64,000 nt of DNA from Brachybacterium subflavum. Its GTDB lineage: Bacteria; Actinomycetota; Actinomycetes; Actinomycetales; Dermabacteraceae. The position numbers and the translations under genes were made by a program. The DNA is taken from positions 248,001 to 312,000 of the forward strand of contig NZ_VIGP01000003.1 of NCBI RefSeq assembly GCF_009299795.1, given 5' to 3'. Shown in pieces: positions 52,297 to 61,180 of this stretch (positions are counted from its first letter, which is position 1; the number at the start of each line of letters is the position of its first letter). The notes beneath the pieces were generated by a model that saw only the letters and a list, made by a program, of their open reading frames with translations, was not told the DNA's origin and searched no databases.

Positions 52297-53232
52297 ATGG
52301 ACAGCTGGGATGCATATCAGGCTGCGGAGGCAGCGCGGCTCCACCTCGAGGACGGCCTCTCGTACACGCAGATCGGGGAGATGCTCGGCGCGAGCAGATT
52401 CCGAGTGGCACGACTGGTCTCCGCGGCCCGCGATGCCGGCTGGGTGCAGGTCAGCGTCGTCTCGCCGCCGGGGGTGGACGTCGGACTCACGCGTGAGTTC
52501 GGACAGCTCTGCAGCGAGCGGGGGATTCGACGGGCCCTCGTGACGCCGGAGAAGGGAGGTCGCCCCGCACTCGAGAGGGCTGCGGCGGACGCCGTCCAAG
52601 GCGCGACGGAGAAGGGCGACGTGGTGGGGTTCGCGTGCGGGATGACCGTCAATCGCGTCGTCGCGGCGATCCGCCGACTCCCTGAATGCGAGGTCGTCCA
52701 GCTCACGGGCCTGACCCATCCAGGGCAGTACGCAGACAGTTCTGTCGAGACCATTCGGCGAGCAGCCCGATTGACCGGCACCCACGTGCGGCCGGTGTTC
52801 GAGCCGATGGTGCAGGCCTCGCAAGCACTTGCCCGCGAGCGAGGCCGGCACCCCAGTCTCGTGCGGGCCTTCGCCCGCTGGGAGAGGATCACCACGGCTC
52901 TGTTGACCGTCGGCGCCTGGATGCCGGGCGAGTCGAACGTCTACGACGCCGAGGCGCTGGAGGACGCGGCGCGTCAGCGGGCGACCCACGCGGGCGCGGT
53001 CGCCGAGTTCTGCGGACACCTCATCGACGCCGAAGGGCGCGTGGTGGCCGAGGACATCACGGCGCGCTGCCTCACGGTGCCGCTGGAGCGCCTCCTCGGG
53101 GCACGGGAGGTGGTGGCGGTGGCGGCCCGCCCCGAACGATCCGCGGCGGTGCGGGCCGCGATGCGCACCGACCTCATCGACACTCTCGTCGCGATCGAGG
53201 GCGTTGCGCGGTCGCTGCTTTCCGAGAGGTGA
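52297..53232 (+). CDS. SorC/DeoR-type sugar-responsive regulator
   Basis: This 311-residue protein has an N-terminal helix-turn-helix (LSYTQIGEMLGASRFRVARL, near residues 23-42) and a SorC-type sugar-phosphate-binding domain. That domain contains VVGFACGMTVNRVVAAI, TGLTHPGQYADSSVETI and EFCGHLIDAEGRVV. It probably controls the divergent transporter-dehydrogenase pair in response to a phosphorylated polyol. The ATG at 52297 is favoured because GGAGGTGGAG lies just upstream; ATG 52282 is possible. Confidence 0.82.
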   Translation: MDSWDAYQAAEAARLHLEDGLSYTQIGEMLGASRFRVARLVSAARDAGWVQVSVVSPPGVDVGLTREFGQLCSERGIRRALVTPEKGGRPALERAAADAVQGATEKGDVVGFACGMTVNRVVAAIRRLPECEVVQLTGLTHPGQYADSSVETIRRAARLTGTHVRPVFEPMVQASQALARERGRHPSLVRAFARWERITTALLTVGAWMPGESNVYDAEALEDAARQRATHAGAVAEFCGHLIDAEGRVVAEDITARCLTVPLERLLGAREVVAVAARPERSAAVRAAMRTDLIDTLVAIEGVARSLLSER

Positions 53233-53263
53233 ATCCTCGGAAGGCGAGACCTTCGCCGGCGTG

Positions 53264-53938
53264 TCAGTCGGTGATGACCAGCTCGGGCTCCTCACGGGTG
53301 ACGTGCAGGTTCCAATAGTCGTCCGCGATCTGCGCCGGGGTCCTGAAGGGGTAGCCCGGGGCCGGCGCGGTCTCCCCGATGCCGACGCCGATCGCGACGT
53401 GTGCGACGTAGACGCCGCTGTCCGCGAGCGTGTGGTGAAGGTTGAGCGTCCAGTTGCGGGTCGCGGCCTGGGCGGCGTTGAGCGTTCCGAAGATCGGCAC
53501 GGGGTCGATGGATCCGGTGCCCGCCGTCAGCAGCACGGTGCCGGTTCCCTTCTCGCGCATAGCGGGCAAGACGGCCTGCACGGCGGCGACCGCTCCGAAG
53601 AGCATGGTGTCGACGGCGGGGCGGAGATTCTCGGGGGACACGTCGAGCGGGTCGACCATGGACTCGGCGTTGCCGGCGTGAGGCGAGAACTCGAGGGCGT
53701 CGATCGAGCCGAAGCGCTCCCGGGCCGCTTCTAGCGCCGTCATGATCGACGCCGGGTTCGCGGCGTCGGCCACGAAGCCCGCAGCCTCGAGGCCTTCCCC
53801 GGCGAGCTCGCTGACGAGCGCGTCGAGCTTCTCTCGGTTGCGGGAGATCAGCGCTGCGCTGTACCCGTTCTGGCTGAACCTGCGAGCGATGGCGAGACCG
53901 AGGCCGGGACCTGCTCCGATGATGGCGATGGTGGGCAT
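53264..53938 (-). CDS. SDR-fold protein without the catalytic Tyr-x3-Lys
   Basis: This 224-residue Rossmann protein has the NAD(P) motif GAGPGLGLAIARRF and the general SDR order, including the segment LTAGTGS before the active site. Where Tyr-x3-Lys should be, at about 150-157, it reads FGTLNAAQ, so the standard catalytic pair is missing. It may be a non-classical reductase or a nucleotide-binding sensor. AGGAGAG precedes the ATG at 53938. It is divergent from an HxlR regulator, a common pairing for stress-inducible SDR genes. Confidence 0.78.
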   Translation of the reverse strand: MPTIAIIGAGPGLGLAIARRFSQNGYSAALISRNREKLDALVSELAGEGLEAAGFVADAANPASIMTALEAARERFGSIDALEFSPHAGNAESMVDPLDVSPENLRPAVDTMLFGAVAAVQAVLPAMREKGTGTVLLTAGTGSIDPVPIFGTLNAAQAATRNWTLNLHHTLADSGVYVAHVAIGVGIGETAPAPGYPFRTPAQIADDYWNLHVTREEPELVITD

Positions 53939-54134
53939 AAGACTCTCCTGAGGAGCGATGTGCGTGTTCTGGAGGGCCGTCCGGGACGCGAGGGTGTTCT
54001 CGGGACGGAAGAGATTCATGACGCGGGTGGTGATGAAGCGAGGTCGAGGACCGCACCGTCGCTCGGCGACGCATCGGCCCACGGTTACTGTTTGTAACAA
54101 GCTGCATCATGGAATACTTTCGGCGGCCGTACAA

Positions 54135-54154
54135 AAGGCACATCCGTGTGCCTT
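54135..54154. promoter_or_regulatory. HxlR operator candidate
   Basis: AAGGCACA-TCCG-TGTGCCTT is a perfect 8-base inverted repeat with a 4-base centre, 19 bases before the hxlR-type start. The wider 53939-54172 gap also has a less GC-rich stretch (54080-54115) suited to a divergent promoter. No other gene is seen there. Confidence 0.6.
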
Positions 54155-54172
54155 CGTGACACGGGAGGAACG

Positions 54173-54583
54173 ATGACCGAGAGCAGTGGGATCAGCGCCG
54201 TCGTGCTCGAGTCCCTCGAAGGCGACGAGGCTGCATGCCTGGAGACCGGGATCGGCCGGGCCGTCCGGGACCTCATGGACCGGGTGGGGGACAAGTGGTC
54301 CCTGCTCCTCATCGGGGTGCTCCGTACAGGGCGACTCCGATTCAGCGAGTTGCAGCGTCGGATCCCCGGCATCTCGCAGCGGATGCTGACCCTGAAGCTG
54401 CGCAGCCTCGAGCGCGACGGGCTGATCACTCGCACGGTCCACGCCGAGGTGCCGCCCCGGGTCGACTACGAGCTCACCGCGATGGGTCGGACGCTGATCG
54501 AGCCCGCACTCGGACTCGCGCTGTGGGCCGTGAAGAACCAGCCCGCGATCACGGCGGCGAGGGATGCCTTCGACGGGAGCTGA
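54173..54583 (+). CDS. HxlR-family transcriptional regulator
   Basis: The 136-residue protein is a single winged-helix domain: VGDKWSLLLIGVLRTGRLRF, the RRIPGISQRMLTLKLRSLE recognition helix, and the wing around VPPRVDYELTAMGRTL. HxlR regulators respond to aldehydes, quinones or oxidants, often through a cysteine; only Cys22 is seen, outside the domain core. GGGAGGAACG precedes the ATG. It probably controls the divergent SDR gene and itself. Confidence 0.87.
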   Translation: MTESSGISAVVLESLEGDEAACLETGIGRAVRDLMDRVGDKWSLLLIGVLRTGRLRFSELQRRIPGISQRMLTLKLRSLERDGLITRTVHAEVPPRVDYELTAMGRTLIEPALGLALWAVKNQPAITAARDAFDGS

Positions 54584-54673
54584 CGCGGCCGACCGGCGTG
54601 GATGAACATTCCGCACGCCGCACACGCTTGCTCGGCCCCGAGGGATCCAGGGGAGATGAGTCCGCTGGTGAAG

Positions 54674-54747
54674 TAGGCCAGGCGGGGCTTGAACCCGCGA
54701 CCGACGGATTATGAGTCCGCTGCTCTGACCGGCTGAGCTACTGGCCC
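54674..54747 (-). tRNA. tRNA with CAU anticodon, probably tRNA-Ile2
   Basis: A full 74-base cloverleaf folds on the minus strand: acceptor stem GGGCCAG with CTGGCCT, an AGCCGGTCA D-loop, anticodon loop CTCATAA and T-loop TTCAAGC. CCA is not encoded. A CAU anticodon fits elongator Met or Ile2 with lysidine at position 34. Pairs C4-G69 and C5-G68, reported as TilS determinants in E. coli, favour Ile2. The first acceptor pair is G-U. Confidence 0.85.
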
Positions 54748-54885
54748 CTGACAACGGGAGCGAGCATATCGTCTCCGCGCCGCGCGCCCGTCCAGCGTCC
54801 CATCGCCCCGATTCCTGGAATGCCGCTCCGCGCGCGGTGCGAGTAGGGTGCCTGGCGGCCACCGCCTCCCAGGGATCGGACCCTC

Positions 54886-56094
54886 ATGCACGTCCTCGTC
54901 GGCATCGCCGGACTCGTCGTCTTCCTCGCGCTCGCCTTCCTGCCCTCCCGCGACGTGGGGATGCTGAAGAAGAAGGCCCCCTACATCGGGATCATGCTCG
55001 CGCTGCAGTTCGTGCTCGGTCTGCTCATGCTCCGCACCGGGGTGGGCCAGGCCGTCATCTCCGTCATCGCCTCCGTGTTCGAGACGCTGCTGGGATACGC
55101 GCGCGAGGGCGTGAGCTTCGTGTTCGGCGGGCTCGTCGACGTCGAGGCCGACGGCAGCGGCCCCTTCATCTTCACCTCGCTCATGCCCATCATCGTGATC
55201 TCCGCGCTCATCGGCATCCTGCAGTACCTGCGGATCCTGCCCCTGGTGATCCGGGGCGTCGGCCTGGTCCTGTCGAAGGTGACGGGCCTGGGGAAGCTCG
55301 AGTCGTTCAACGCGGTCTCCTCGGCGATGATCGGGCAGTCGGAGAACCTGATCGCGATCAAGCGCATCCTGCCCACGCTGCCCGAGCACCGGCTCTACAC
55401 GATCGCGGCCTCGGCGATGTCCACGGTGTCCATGTCGATCGTCGGCGCGTATATGACGATGATCGAGCCCCGGTACGTGGTCGCCGCGATCGTGCTGAAC
55501 CTCTTCGGGGCCTTCATCATCGTCTCGCTCCTGAACCCCTACACGCTCACCGAGGAGGAGGACGTCATCGTCGAGCCCGAGCACTCGAAGCAGTCCTTCT
55601 TCCAGGTGCTGGGCGAGTACATCACCGACGGCGGCAAGGTCGTGCTGTCGGTCGTCGCGATGCTCGTGGGCTTCGTGGCGCTCATGGCGATCCTCAACGG
55701 GATCTTCGACTCCGTCCTGGGCATCAGCTTCCAGCAGCTGCTCGGCTACGTGTTCGCGCCCCTGGCCGTGCTCACGGGCGTGCCCGTCTCGGAATCGGTC
55801 GACGTCGGCCGGCTGATGGCCACCAAGCTCATCTCCAACGAGTTCGTGGCCATGCTCTCCTTCACCGATGCGAACCCCGGCGGGAAGCTCGAGCTGTCCG
55901 CCCGGGCCACGGCCATCGCCCAGACCTTCCTCGTCTCCTTCGCGAACTTCAGCTCGATCGGGATCATCGCCGGCGCTGCGAAGTCCCTCGCCCCCGAGCA
56001 GGGCGAGACCATCGCCCGCTTCGGTCTGCGTCTCCTGTACGGCGCGACCCTGGTGTCCTTCGTGAGCGCCACGGTGGTCGGGATCATCGTCTGA
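54886..56094 (+). CDS. nupC: Concentrative nucleoside transporter (NupC family)
   Basis: This 402-residue membrane protein takes up nucleosides with protons or sodium. It has about ten hydrophobic segments and the conserved GQSENLIAIK and NEFVAMLSFTDANPGG regions near the substrate site; the length matches Gram-positive NupC. The tRNA lies divergent upstream and an M20 amidohydrolase converges downstream. Nucleoside specificity cannot be read from sequence. Confidence 0.85.
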   Translation: MHVLVGIAGLVVFLALAFLPSRDVGMLKKKAPYIGIMLALQFVLGLLMLRTGVGQAVISVIASVFETLLGYAREGVSFVFGGLVDVEADGSGPFIFTSLMPIIVISALIGILQYLRILPLVIRGVGLVLSKVTGLGKLESFNAVSSAMIGQSENLIAIKRILPTLPEHRLYTIAASAMSTVSMSIVGAYMTMIEPRYVVAAIVLNLFGAFIIVSLLNPYTLTEEEDVIVEPEHSKQSFFQVLGEYITDGGKVVLSVVAMLVGFVALMAILNGIFDSVLGISFQQLLGYVFAPLAVLTGVPVSESVDVGRLMATKLISNEFVAMLSFTDANPGGKLELSARATAIAQTFLVSFANFSSIGIIAGAAKSLAPEQGETIARFGLRLLYGATLVSFVSATVVGIIV

Positions 56095-56125
56095 TCACGA
56101 CCGCCGCGGCGCCCGCGTCTCGGGC

Positions 56126-57355
56126 TCAGGAGCCGGCGGCCGCCTTCCGCAGCCGACCGTGGGCGAGCGAGGCGAGCGCCGCCGCCTGATCTGCCAGCAC
56201 CGAGTCGTCGAAGAGCACCTCGGCCGAGTGGTTGACCGCGCGCTCCCCCTCGGGCAGGTCGTCGGGGGAGCACAGCAGGAACACGAAGCAGCCGGGCACC
56301 TCCTGCAGCACGTAGGAGAAGTCCTCGGAGCCCATCAGCGGCTGGGGCGACTCGTGCACGCGCTCCTGACCGAAGGCCTCGCGGAGCTCGGAGACCGCGA
56401 AGGCCTCCTCGGCGTCGTCGTTGACGGTCGCCGGGTAGAGGATCTCCCAGTCGACCTCGGCGCGCGCTCCGTGGGCGCGGGCGATGTTCTCCGCGAACCG
56501 CCGCACCAGCTCACCGAAGCGGTCGGCGGACTCCGCCGTCATCGTGCGCACCGTCGCGCCGAGGGCGGCGGAGTCCGGGATGACGTTGATGGCGCTGGAC
56601 GCCTCGAGCATGGTCACCGACGCCACCACGGGATCCGCGGAGGAGAAGCGTCGCGAGATCATCGTCTGCAGGGAGCCCGCGATCTCGACCAGCGGCGCGA
56701 CCGGGTCGATCGCCCGCATGGGCCGGGACCCGTGGCCTCCGGCGCCGTGCACGCGCACGCGCAGGTTCGCGGCGCCCGCCATGACGGTGCCCGCGCGCGT
56801 GATGAAGGTGCCCCGGGGCCCGGGACCCACGTGGATCCCGTAGGCGGCGATCGGTCGCTCGCCCGCGGCGTCGAGCACGCCCTCGCGGATCATCGGCTCG
56901 GCCCCGCCGGGCCCTTCCTCGCCGGGCTGGAACATGAACACGATGCGGCCGGGGAGCTCCTCGCGATGGGCCGCGAGGAGGCGGGCGGCGCCGACGAGCG
57001 CCGAGGTGTGCAGGTCGTGCCCGCAGGCGTGCATGCGGTCCGTGCGGGACGCATAGGGGAGCCCGGTCCGCTCCCGCAGGGGGAGCGCGTCCATGTCCGC
57101 GCGCAGCAGCACGACGGGGCCCGGGCGGCCTCCCTCGAGGACGGCCACGATGCTGCTGAGGGACTCGCCGGTGGTGATGCGCAGGCCCAGGTCCTGCAGG
57201 GCCGCGAGCACGCGCTCCTGGGTGCGGGGGAGGTCCAGGCCCAGCTCGGGGTCCTGATGGAGGGCGCGCCGCAGGGCGACGAGGTCGTCGAGGTGCTCGA
57301 TCCCCTCCTGCGCGTAGGAGGGGATCGGTGCGGGGGTGTTCTCCGAAGTGGTCAC
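56126..57355 (-). CDS. M20-family amidohydrolase/aminoacylase
   Basis: This 409-residue metal enzyme shows [20 protein letters not shown], split as [11 protein letters not shown] and RERTGLPYA, and the metal ligands [12 protein letters not shown] and [10 protein letters not shown]. It belongs to the hippurate hydrolase/N-acyl-amino acid deacylase/indole-acetamide group, which cleaves N-acyl amino acids. The dimerisation domain lies at about 195-310. GTG start at 57355. The substrate is unknown. Confidence 0.87.
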   Translation of the reverse strand: MTTSENTPAPIPSYAQEGIEHLDDLVALRRALHQDPELGLDLPRTQERVLAALQDLGLRITTGESLSSIVAVLEGGRPGPVVLLRADMDALPLRERTGLPYASRTDRMHACGHDLHTSALVGAARLLAAHREELPGRIVFMFQPGEEGPGGAEPMIREGVLDAAGERPIAAYGIHVGPGPRGTFITRAGTVMAGAANLRVRVHGAGGHGSRPMRAIDPVAPLVEIAGSLQTMISRRFSSADPVVASVTMLEASSAINVIPDSAALGATVRTMTAESADRFGELVRRFAENIARAHGARAEVDWEILYPATVNDDAEEAFAVSELREAFGQERVHESPQPLMGSEDFSYVLQEVPGCFVFLLCSPDDLPEGERAVNHSAEVLFDDSVLADQAAALASLAHGRLRKAAAGS

Positions 57356-57515
57356 CGCCGCACGCTACGCCCGCGATCTCTCGCCGTGCACACCGCCTCG
57401 GCATGGTCGCCCCGACCGCCGCGGAGCGAACGTGGACTGCGTCATAATCCCCGCCTGGAGGCCGTTTCCGGGGTGCGCGCCCGAGCGCGCTTTGCTAGAG
57501 TCGTGCAGGTCGCGA

Positions 57516-57591
57516 TCCCGCGTAGCTCAATCGGCAGAGCATTCGACTGTTAATCGAACGGTTACTGGTTCAAGTCCAGTCGCGGGAGCCA
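57516..57591 (+). tRNA. tRNA-Asn (GUU)
   Basis: A complete cloverleaf: acceptor TCCCGCG with CGCGGGA, anticodon loop CTGTTAA with GTT, T-loop TTCAAGT, and an encoded CCA at 57589-57591. It precedes a very strong hairpin. Confidence 0.95.
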
Positions 57592-57593
57592 GA

Positions 57594-57637
57594 AGGAACA
57601 GGTCAGCCCCGGTCACGACCGGGGCTGACCTGTTCCT
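57594..57637 (+). terminator. Terminator hairpin of tRNA-Asn
   Basis: A 21-base perfect inverted repeat (57594-57614 and 57617-57637) begins three bases after the encoded CCA. The centre is two bases, so the real loop is formed by opening the innermost pairs. No T-run follows. Confidence 0.85.
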
Positions 57638-57702
57638 GCGCGCGGCGGGGACGGACCTCGGCGCAGAGGCGGTCACCCACCGCCGGCAGACCGGAGGCGA
57701 TC

Positions 57703-58185
57703 ATGACCAGCGTTCCCGAGGCGACGTTCCCGCTCCCCGACGAGTTCGGCGAGGGCAGCGTGTGGGTGGACCGCGTGGGCGAGCGCTCGCTCGTCGGGCG
57801 CAACCGCCGCGGGGTCGAGATCCCCATCGGCAAGGGCGAGGGGCAGGTCGACCCTGGGGAGCTGCTCAAGATCGCATTGATCGGCTGCGCAGGGATGAGC
57901 ATGGACATCCCCACCTCGCGTCGCCTGGGGGAGGACTTCGCTGTGCGGCTGTGGGCCCATGGCACCTCCGACGAGACGTCCAACCGCTACGAGGCGATCC
58001 ACGAGCAGATCCAGCTGCATCTCGACGGACTCTCCGCCGACGAGCTCCGCCGGCTCCGCGCGGTCATCGACCGCTCCATCGAGGCCTCCTGCACGGTGCA
58101 GCGCACCGTGGTCCCGGGGGCCGCGGTCGACCACGAGATCCTCGGCCTGGGCTCCGCGCTCGAGAACGAGGAGCAGCAGCGATGA
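57703..58185 (+). CDS. OsmC/Ohr-family protein
   Basis: The 160-residue protein has the two conserved cysteines of OsmC/Ohr peroxidases, in [14 protein letters not shown] and ASCTVQRTV. These enzymes detoxify organic hydroperoxides using a lipoyl or thiol reductant. GGAGG precedes the ATG. Its stop overlaps the def start by four bases. Whether it is OsmC or Ohr in specificity is open. Confidence 0.82.
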   Translation: MTSVPEATFPLPDEFGEGSVWVDRVGERSLVGRNRRGVEIPIGKGEGQVDPGELLKIALIGCAGMSMDIPTSRRLGEDFAVRLWAHGTSDETSNRYEAIHEQIQLHLDGLSADELRRLRAVIDRSIEASCTVQRTVVPGAAVDHEILGLGSALENEEQQR

Positions 58186-58685
58186 CGATCCGTCCCATCC
58201 GCGTGATCGGGGACCCCGTGCTGCGCACGGTCTGCGATCCCGTCCGCGAGATCACCCAGGGGGTGCGCACCCTTGTCGCCGATCTCCTGGACACCGTGGA
58301 CGACGAGGGCCGCGCCGGCGTCGCCGCCAACCAGATCGGCGTCGCCCTGCGCGCCTTCTCCTGGCGCCTCGAGGACGAGGACGGCACCAGCGCCCTCGGC
58401 TACGTCCTGAACCCTGAGATCACCGAGCTCTCCGAGGAGCTCCAGGAGGACGGCGACGAGGGCTGCCTCTCGGTGCCCGGCCTGTGGTACCCCCGCACCC
58501 GCGCGGCCTTCGCGCGGTGCGAGGGCACGGATCTCGAGGGACGCACCGTCGTCCTCGAGGGCGAGGACCTCGTCGCGCGCCTCATCCAGCACGAGGTCGG
58601 GCACCTCGACGGGCACCTCTTCATCGACGGCCTCGAGCGTCCTGTGAAGAAGCGGGCATTGCGCGACATCCGCGAGAGGCTCTAG
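58182..58685 (+). CDS. def: Peptide deformylase
   Basis: Deformylase removes the N-formyl group from new proteins. The 167-residue protein has all three motifs: [17 protein letters not shown] with the Cys ligand, and QHEVGHLDG with the HExxH pair. Motifs 1 and 3 differ from the usual GLAAPQIGV and HExDHL. That deviation occurs in some actinobacterial paralogues; since a single def is essential, this may be a second copy. It is coupled to the OsmC gene. Confidence 0.88.
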   Translation: MTIRPIRVIGDPVLRTVCDPVREITQGVRTLVADLLDTVDDEGRAGVAANQIGVALRAFSWRLEDEDGTSALGYVLNPEITELSEELQEDGDEGCLSVPGLWYPRTRAAFARCEGTDLEGRTVVLEGEDLVARLIQHEVGHLDGHLFIDGLERPVKKRALRDIRERL

Positions 58686-58772
58686 GCTCTACCCTGCACG
58701 ACCAGGGAGAGCACACCTTCTGCTGAGCGCCGATTCGTTGGGGAAGACGCATCGGACATCGGAAGGGGCGTC

Positions 58773-59264
58773 ATGACCCAGGGTGTGCTCTTCATCCACT
58801 CCGCTCCGCGAGCCCTCGCACCGCATATCGAATGGGCCGCGCAGGGGGTACTCGGCGTGCCCGCACGCCTGCATTGGGAGGATCAGCCCGCGCATCGCGG
58901 CCTCGTGCGCGCCGAGCTCGGCTGGCGCGGCCGGGAGGACACCGGCGCGCGCCTCGTGAGCGCTCTGCGCAGCATGGGCGACGTGCGCTTCGAGGTCACC
59001 CAGGAGGCGACCACCCAGGCGGACGGCGCCCGCTGGAGCTTCACCCCGGACCTCGGCGCCCACCACGCCGTCACCGACCGCGCCGGCAACACCGTGCTCA
59101 CCGAGGACCATCTGCGCGGGTGCATGGAGCGCGCGGGCATGGACCCGCAGCGCATGCGCCACGAGATCGGCGTCGCTCTCGGCGAGCCCTGGGACGAGGA
59201 TCTCGAGATCTACCGGTACGGCGGCGAGGGAGTGCCCATGCGCTGGCTCCACCGCGTGAGCTGA
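58773..59264 (+). CDS. DUF3145 family protein
   Basis: A 163-residue protein of a family confined to actinobacteria, recognised by QGVLFIHSAPRALAPHIEWA, ARLHWEDQPAHRGLVRAE and MRWLHRVS. It regularly sits beside the fab genes, as here, convergent with fabF, but its function is not established. GAAGGGG precedes the ATG. Confidence 0.82.
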   Translation: MTQGVLFIHSAPRALAPHIEWAAQGVLGVPARLHWEDQPAHRGLVRAELGWRGREDTGARLVSALRSMGDVRFEVTQEATTQADGARWSFTPDLGAHHAVTDRAGNTVLTEDHLRGCMERAGMDPQRMRHEIGVALGEPWDEDLEIYRYGGEGVPMRWLHRVS

Positions 59265-59344
59265 CCCCGCCACGGCCGTCGCCCCGTCCGCCCGCACCGA
59301 CGTGCACCGGGGCGGCATCCGGACACGGCGCCGCTCTCCGATGC

Positions 59345-59387
59345 AGGAAGGGCCCCGCACCACCTCGGGTGGTGCGGGGCCCTTCCT
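59345..59387. terminator. Bidirectional hairpin between DUF3145 and fabF
   Basis: A perfect 20-base-pair stem (59345-59364 with 59368-59387) around TCG. It serves the two converging genes and lacks a T-run. Its GGGCCCCGCACC core also occurs in the holA-rpsT hairpin at 10 kb. Confidence 0.8.
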
Positions 59388-59454
59388 CGTGCGTTCCGCG
59401 GAGCCAGCACCCGCGCGCTCGCGCTCCGGGGCGCGAACCCGCGGGCTCGTCGGC

Positions 59455-60696
59455 TCAGGAGTTCGTGAACACCAGCGCGGCGTCGTGGCCGCCGAAGCCG
59501 AAGGCGTTGTTCAGCACGGCGATGTCCCCCTCGGGGAGGGCGACCGGGGTGTTCTGGGCGATCTCCATCGGGGTCTCGGGGTCGAGATTCTCGATGTTGA
59601 TCGTCGGCGGGGCGAGGCGCTCGCGCAGCGCGAGCACGCTGAACAGCGACTCGAGCGCGCCGGCGCCGCCCAGCAGATGACCGGTCATCGACTTCGTCGA
59701 GCTCACGACGATCTGGTCGGTCTCGTCCTTCAGCGCCTGGCGCACGGCCTGCAGCTCGCCGATATCGCCGAGCGGGGTCGAGGTGCCGTGGGAGTTCACG
59801 TGGCGGATGTCTGCGGCGGCGACCCCCGCGTCCTCCACGGCCTCGCTGATCGCGTGCGCCTGTCCGTCCTGCAGGGGAGCGGAGATGTGGTGCGCGTCCG
59901 AGGCCATGCCGCGGCCGGCCACGTAGGCGTGGACCTTCGCGCCGCGCGCCTTGGCGTGCTCCTCGGACTCGAGGACCAGTATCGCGGCGCCCTCGCCGAG
60001 GACGAAGCCGTCGCGGTCCACGTCGTAGGGACGCGAGGCGTGCTCGGGATCGTCGGTGCGGGTGGACAGCGCGCGGATGTTCGCGAAGCCGGCGAGGGGC
60101 AGCGGGTGCACGCAGGCCTCGGTGCCGCCGCAGACGACCACGTCGGCCCGGCCGGAGCGGATCATGTCGAAGGCCTGGGCCACGGCCTCGGAGCCCGAGG
60201 CGCACGCGGAGACCGGCGTGTGGGCGCCGGCACGGGCGCCCAGGTCCATCTCGATGTGCGCGCTCGACGAGTTCGCCATCAGCATCGGGACGGTGAAGGG
60301 GTTCACGCGGCGCGCGCCGCGCTCCTTGACGACGTCCCACTGGTCCAGGATCGTCCAGACGCCGCCGATGCCGGTGCCGACGACCACGCCGAGGCGGTAG
60401 GGGTCGACGTCGGGCGTGCCCGCGTCGGCCCACGCCTCGCGGGCCGCGATCATGGCGTACTGCCCGGAGGGGTCGAGCTTCTTGGCCTCGGGGCGCGAGA
60501 GGACCGTGAGGGGGTCGATCGCGACCTGGCAGGCGAAGTCGACGGAGAGGCCGTAGCGCTCTTTCCAGTCGTTGTCGAGGGTGTGCGCCGTCGAGGTGCC
60601 CGCGAGTGCGGCCTCCCAGGTCGAGGCGACGTCCCCGCCCAGCGGGTTGACGGTGCCCAGACCGGTGATGGCGACGCGGGTGCGATCAGCTGACAT
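59455..60696 (-). CDS. fabF: Beta-ketoacyl-ACP synthase II
   Basis: FabF extends acyl-ACP chains in fatty acid synthesis. The 413-residue enzyme has the thiolase-fold triad Cys165 (SACASGS), His303 (NSHGTSTPLGD) and His340 (KSMTGHLLG). GGAGGACA precedes the ATG. It is the last gene of the fabD-fabH-acpP-fabF operon. Confidence 0.93.
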   Translation of the reverse strand: MSADRTRVAITGLGTVNPLGGDVASTWEAALAGTSTAHTLDNDWKERYGLSVDFACQVAIDPLTVLSRPEAKKLDPSGQYAMIAAREAWADAGTPDVDPYRLGVVVGTGIGGVWTILDQWDVVKERGARRVNPFTVPMLMANSSSAHIEMDLGARAGAHTPVSACASGSEAVAQAFDMIRSGRADVVVCGGTEACVHPLPLAGFANIRALSTRTDDPEHASRPYDVDRDGFVLGEGAAILVLESEEHAKARGAKVHAYVAGRGMASDAHHISAPLQDGQAHAISEAVEDAGVAAADIRHVNSHGTSTPLGDIGELQAVRQALKDETDQIVVSSTKSMTGHLLGGAGALESLFSVLALRERLAPPTINIENLDPETPMEIAQNTPVALPEGDIAVLNNAFGFGGHDAALVFTNS

Positions 60697-60768
60697 GCGG
60701 GATGTCCTCCGGGAAGGTGGGGATGACGAGGGACGCCCGGAGCAGCTGCTCCGGGCGTCCGAGGTGGG

Positions 60769-61017
60769 TCAGGCCTGGGCGCCGGCGATGTACTTCACGG
60801 CGTCGCCGACGGTGACGAGGTTCTTGACCTCCTCGTCGGGGATGCGCACCTCGAACTTCTCCTCGGCGTTCACCACGATGGTCATCATCGAGATCGAGTC
60901 GATGTCGAGGTCGTCCGTGAACGACTTCTCGGGCTGGACGTCCGAGGTCTCGACACCGGTCTCCTCGTTGACGATCTCAGCGAGGCCCGCGAGGATCTCG
61001 TCTTCGGTGTGAGCCAT
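60769..61017 (-). CDS. acpP: Acyl carrier protein
   Basis: This 82-residue acidic protein carries growing acyl chains on a phosphopantetheine arm at Ser41 in DIDSISMM. The flanking helices match AcpP, with MTIVVNAEEKFEVRIPDEEV after the serine split across helix II. It lies between fabH and fabF. Confidence 0.94.
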   Translation of the reverse strand: MAHTEDEILAGLAEIVNEETGVETSDVQPEKSFTDDLDIDSISMMTIVVNAEEKFEVRIPDEEVKNLVTVGDAVKYIAGAQA

Positions 61018-61180
61018 GGGGTTCTCCTTCGGTCTGGGTACTGCTGGCAGGGAAAGACTACCCGGGACGGCGTCCGTGCACGCGCACCTGCGTGACGCGA
61101 CGCGCAGGGCATGACCACCGGCACACGGCGCATGCCCGAGAGGGCGCGGCGCAGGGCGGTGGCCGCCCCTGGCGACGCGG

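Noticed and set aside
49400-54750. Direct repeats of the tRNA 3' end as island attachment sites
   Set aside because: Only matches of about seven bases were found by eye, which is expected by chance.
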